From Strigops habroptila (lineage: Eukaryota > Chordata > Aves > Psittaciformes > Psittacidae): a DNA stretch of 64,000 bases. Below, one piece after another: positions 62,563 to 64,000 of this stretch (within the stretch, counting starts at the first letter, position 1; the number at the start of each line of letters is the position of its first letter). Location: NCBI RefSeq assembly GCF_004027225.2, contig NC_044279.2, positions 32,342,705 through 32,406,704 on the forward strand. The letters run 5' to 3'. The notes under the pieces are model-generated. The model ran no database searches, was not told the origin of the DNA, and saw only the letters and a program-made list of their open reading frames with translations. Position numbers and translations under genes: made by a program.

Positions 62563-62632
62563 CGTGGAGACCAGTGGTGAGTGGCGTTCCTCTGGGGTCG
62601 GTATTGGAACCAGCACTGCTTAACATCTTTGT
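62563..62632 (+). mobile_element. CR1 reverse-transcriptase fragment
   Basis: 'ggagaccagtggtgagtggc' and 'gttcctctggggtcggtatt' encode a decayed version of the CR1 segment G-V-P-x-G-S-V-L. About 70 bp can be followed. Confidence 0.65.
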
Positions 62633-62639
62633 TCAGTCT

Positions 62640-64000
62640 TACCTTAGTTTTGGGTCTTACTCAATTTGTGCATTTCACTTAAAAAATCCATAGGTCAAAA
62701 TTAGTGAAAAGAGCATTATCTGTTTTAGGAATACTTCTTTTCAAATTAGAATACTGTTCATTGACTAGGCATGCTGATGGCTGTTTCCTGACATGGAATA
62801 TGACTTCAAGCATGTGTTAATACTGTTAAGCTTTCACTTAAGATTAGGGTTATACCTTACATATTTTAAGATTGGTGGGATTCAGAGTATCATGGGGTGC
62901 AAGGCTCTATGTATAGACTGTGCTGTGGTGAATATACAGGATTGCATATAAGAAATCCTCTTTTTCTTCGTTTCATACTCTACAGATTGGCATGGAAAGA
63001 ATTGTTGTTTCTGTAGATTAGAAGCTTCTCAGACGTGAGGTATGCTCTGTTATTACCCATGCTCAGCGTCTTTTGCATTCTTCACCTGTCTGCTTTTAAT
63101 GTGAGGCCAAATTAGCACACTAAGCTGTAGGTATTCATTTACATCTTACTCTCCAAGCAAACAGCAAAGAAGCTATTTCATTTCCTAAGTTTTTACAAGT
63201 GTCAAGGGATGTATTTGAATTTCTGTTATTAATCTAAAAACCTTTTTCTGATTATTTTCACAGAAATGCGAAACTAAGTTTTGATAATAAATGTGTGTAA
63301 GATTCGTTGCTTAAAAATATCTTGTCTTTTCCAATACTCTCAACCATTCATTTTCTTTCTCTTCACTAAAATTCAGCCTTAGCATTTTTTCTTGCTTTGC
63401 ACAAATGCATGTGTTACAGAATGTTTACGTATTACTGGAAAGAAATGCTCTACCTAATTACAATTCTTACATCATCCCTTAATTTATATCCATTTAATAC
63501 AGCTTTCTTATTCCATTTAAGGAACCATTTTTCCTCTGTGTAAAATGTCACCATCAATACTGCATTTGATGATGTTGAATATCAATCTTTTATGTGATGC
63601 TAAATCAAAAAGCCTCTTTGTAGCCAACTTGGGGTGTCTCCTGCTTCACACCTGTCAGTTTTCATTGTCTTTCTCATTAAGAAGTTAATCACATTTGTTA
63701 AACACAACTTTCTCTTTATATATCCACACTGACTAGTGCATATCTATTCATATGTTTCCCACTTATCTTTCTAAATAGCTACTGAAACAATTTGGTTTGT
63801 TTGGGGTTTTTTTAATGTAACAAATCATACCTAGGCAGCATGTATTATTGTGGATATTGGTTAACTGAGACACTGGGCCAACAGGGAGAAATTATTTAGG
63901 AGATACCCTAATGTTACAAAGAGATGTAGTTGCCAGGGAATGGCCTTCTGACGTGTTTATTATGTGGTAGTTAACCTATCACTGTTTGTCAGTCTGTCTG
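62640..64000. other. non-coding stretch to window end
   Basis: AT-rich unique sequence with no gene or repeat family recognised. Confidence 0.5.

Noticed and set aside
1-64000. tRNA, rRNA, CRISPR arrays, bacterial or plasmid features
   Set aside because: None seen. The sequence is nuclear vertebrate DNA with introns and LINEs.

Overview
This is vertebrate genomic DNA, almost certainly from a bird. It carries many CR1 LINE fragments with the avian-type 3' end (repeats of ATTCTATG), two solo LTRs, large AT-rich introns and CpG-rich first exons. Nothing bacterial, organellar or CRISPR-like is present. Only two protein-coding genes can be supported. Both are split, so the longest open frames misrepresent them.

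Region by region: 1-14.75 kb is AT-rich non-coding DNA with one old CR1 (about 12.8-13.27 kb). A CpG island (about 14.88-15.56 kb) leads into a plus-strand, five-exon gene of the prolactin/growth-hormone family (15429-20041, 221 aa), which I identify as the non-mammalian prolactin-like gene (PRL-L). Its exon 3-4 and exon 5 products match both PROSITE-style somatotropin/prolactin signatures as I know them. Intron 1 holds a complete 672-bp solo LTR with a TCCC target duplication, ending nine bases before exon 2. Intron 4 appears to use a GC-AG donor. From 20.3 to 28 kb there is no gene; a GC-rich patch at 21.69-21.94 kb contains a CTCF-like motif and is followed by two CR1 fragments.

From 49127 down to 28035 on the minus strand lies the homeobox gene DBX2 in four exons (313 aa). 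The homeodomain is interrupted between positions 44 and 45, and the N-terminal region carries an eh1-like repressor motif. Its introns hold CR1 fragments, an ERVL-type solo LTR with a perfect 5-bp target duplication (40434-41017) and simple repeats. A second CpG island covers exon 1 (about 48.57-49.66 kb), with a cluster of TAAT cores just upstream. From 49.9 kb to the end there is no recognisable gene, only a 1.9-kb CR1 with a broken ORF2 (52.25-54.17 kb) and smaller CR1 pieces near 61.1-61.9 and 62.6 kb.

The two genes are arranged tail to tail, with 8 kb between their stop codons. Known vertebrate synteny (NELL2-DBX2-ANO6 in mammals) suggests this is the NELL2-DBX2 interval, where birds keep a prolactin-like gene that mammals lack. 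No NELL2 coding exon was recognised here. The most interesting points are the LTR sitting at the PRL-L splice acceptor, the GC-AG intron in the same gene and the long in-frame extension upstream of DBX2. I found no wholly unknown system.
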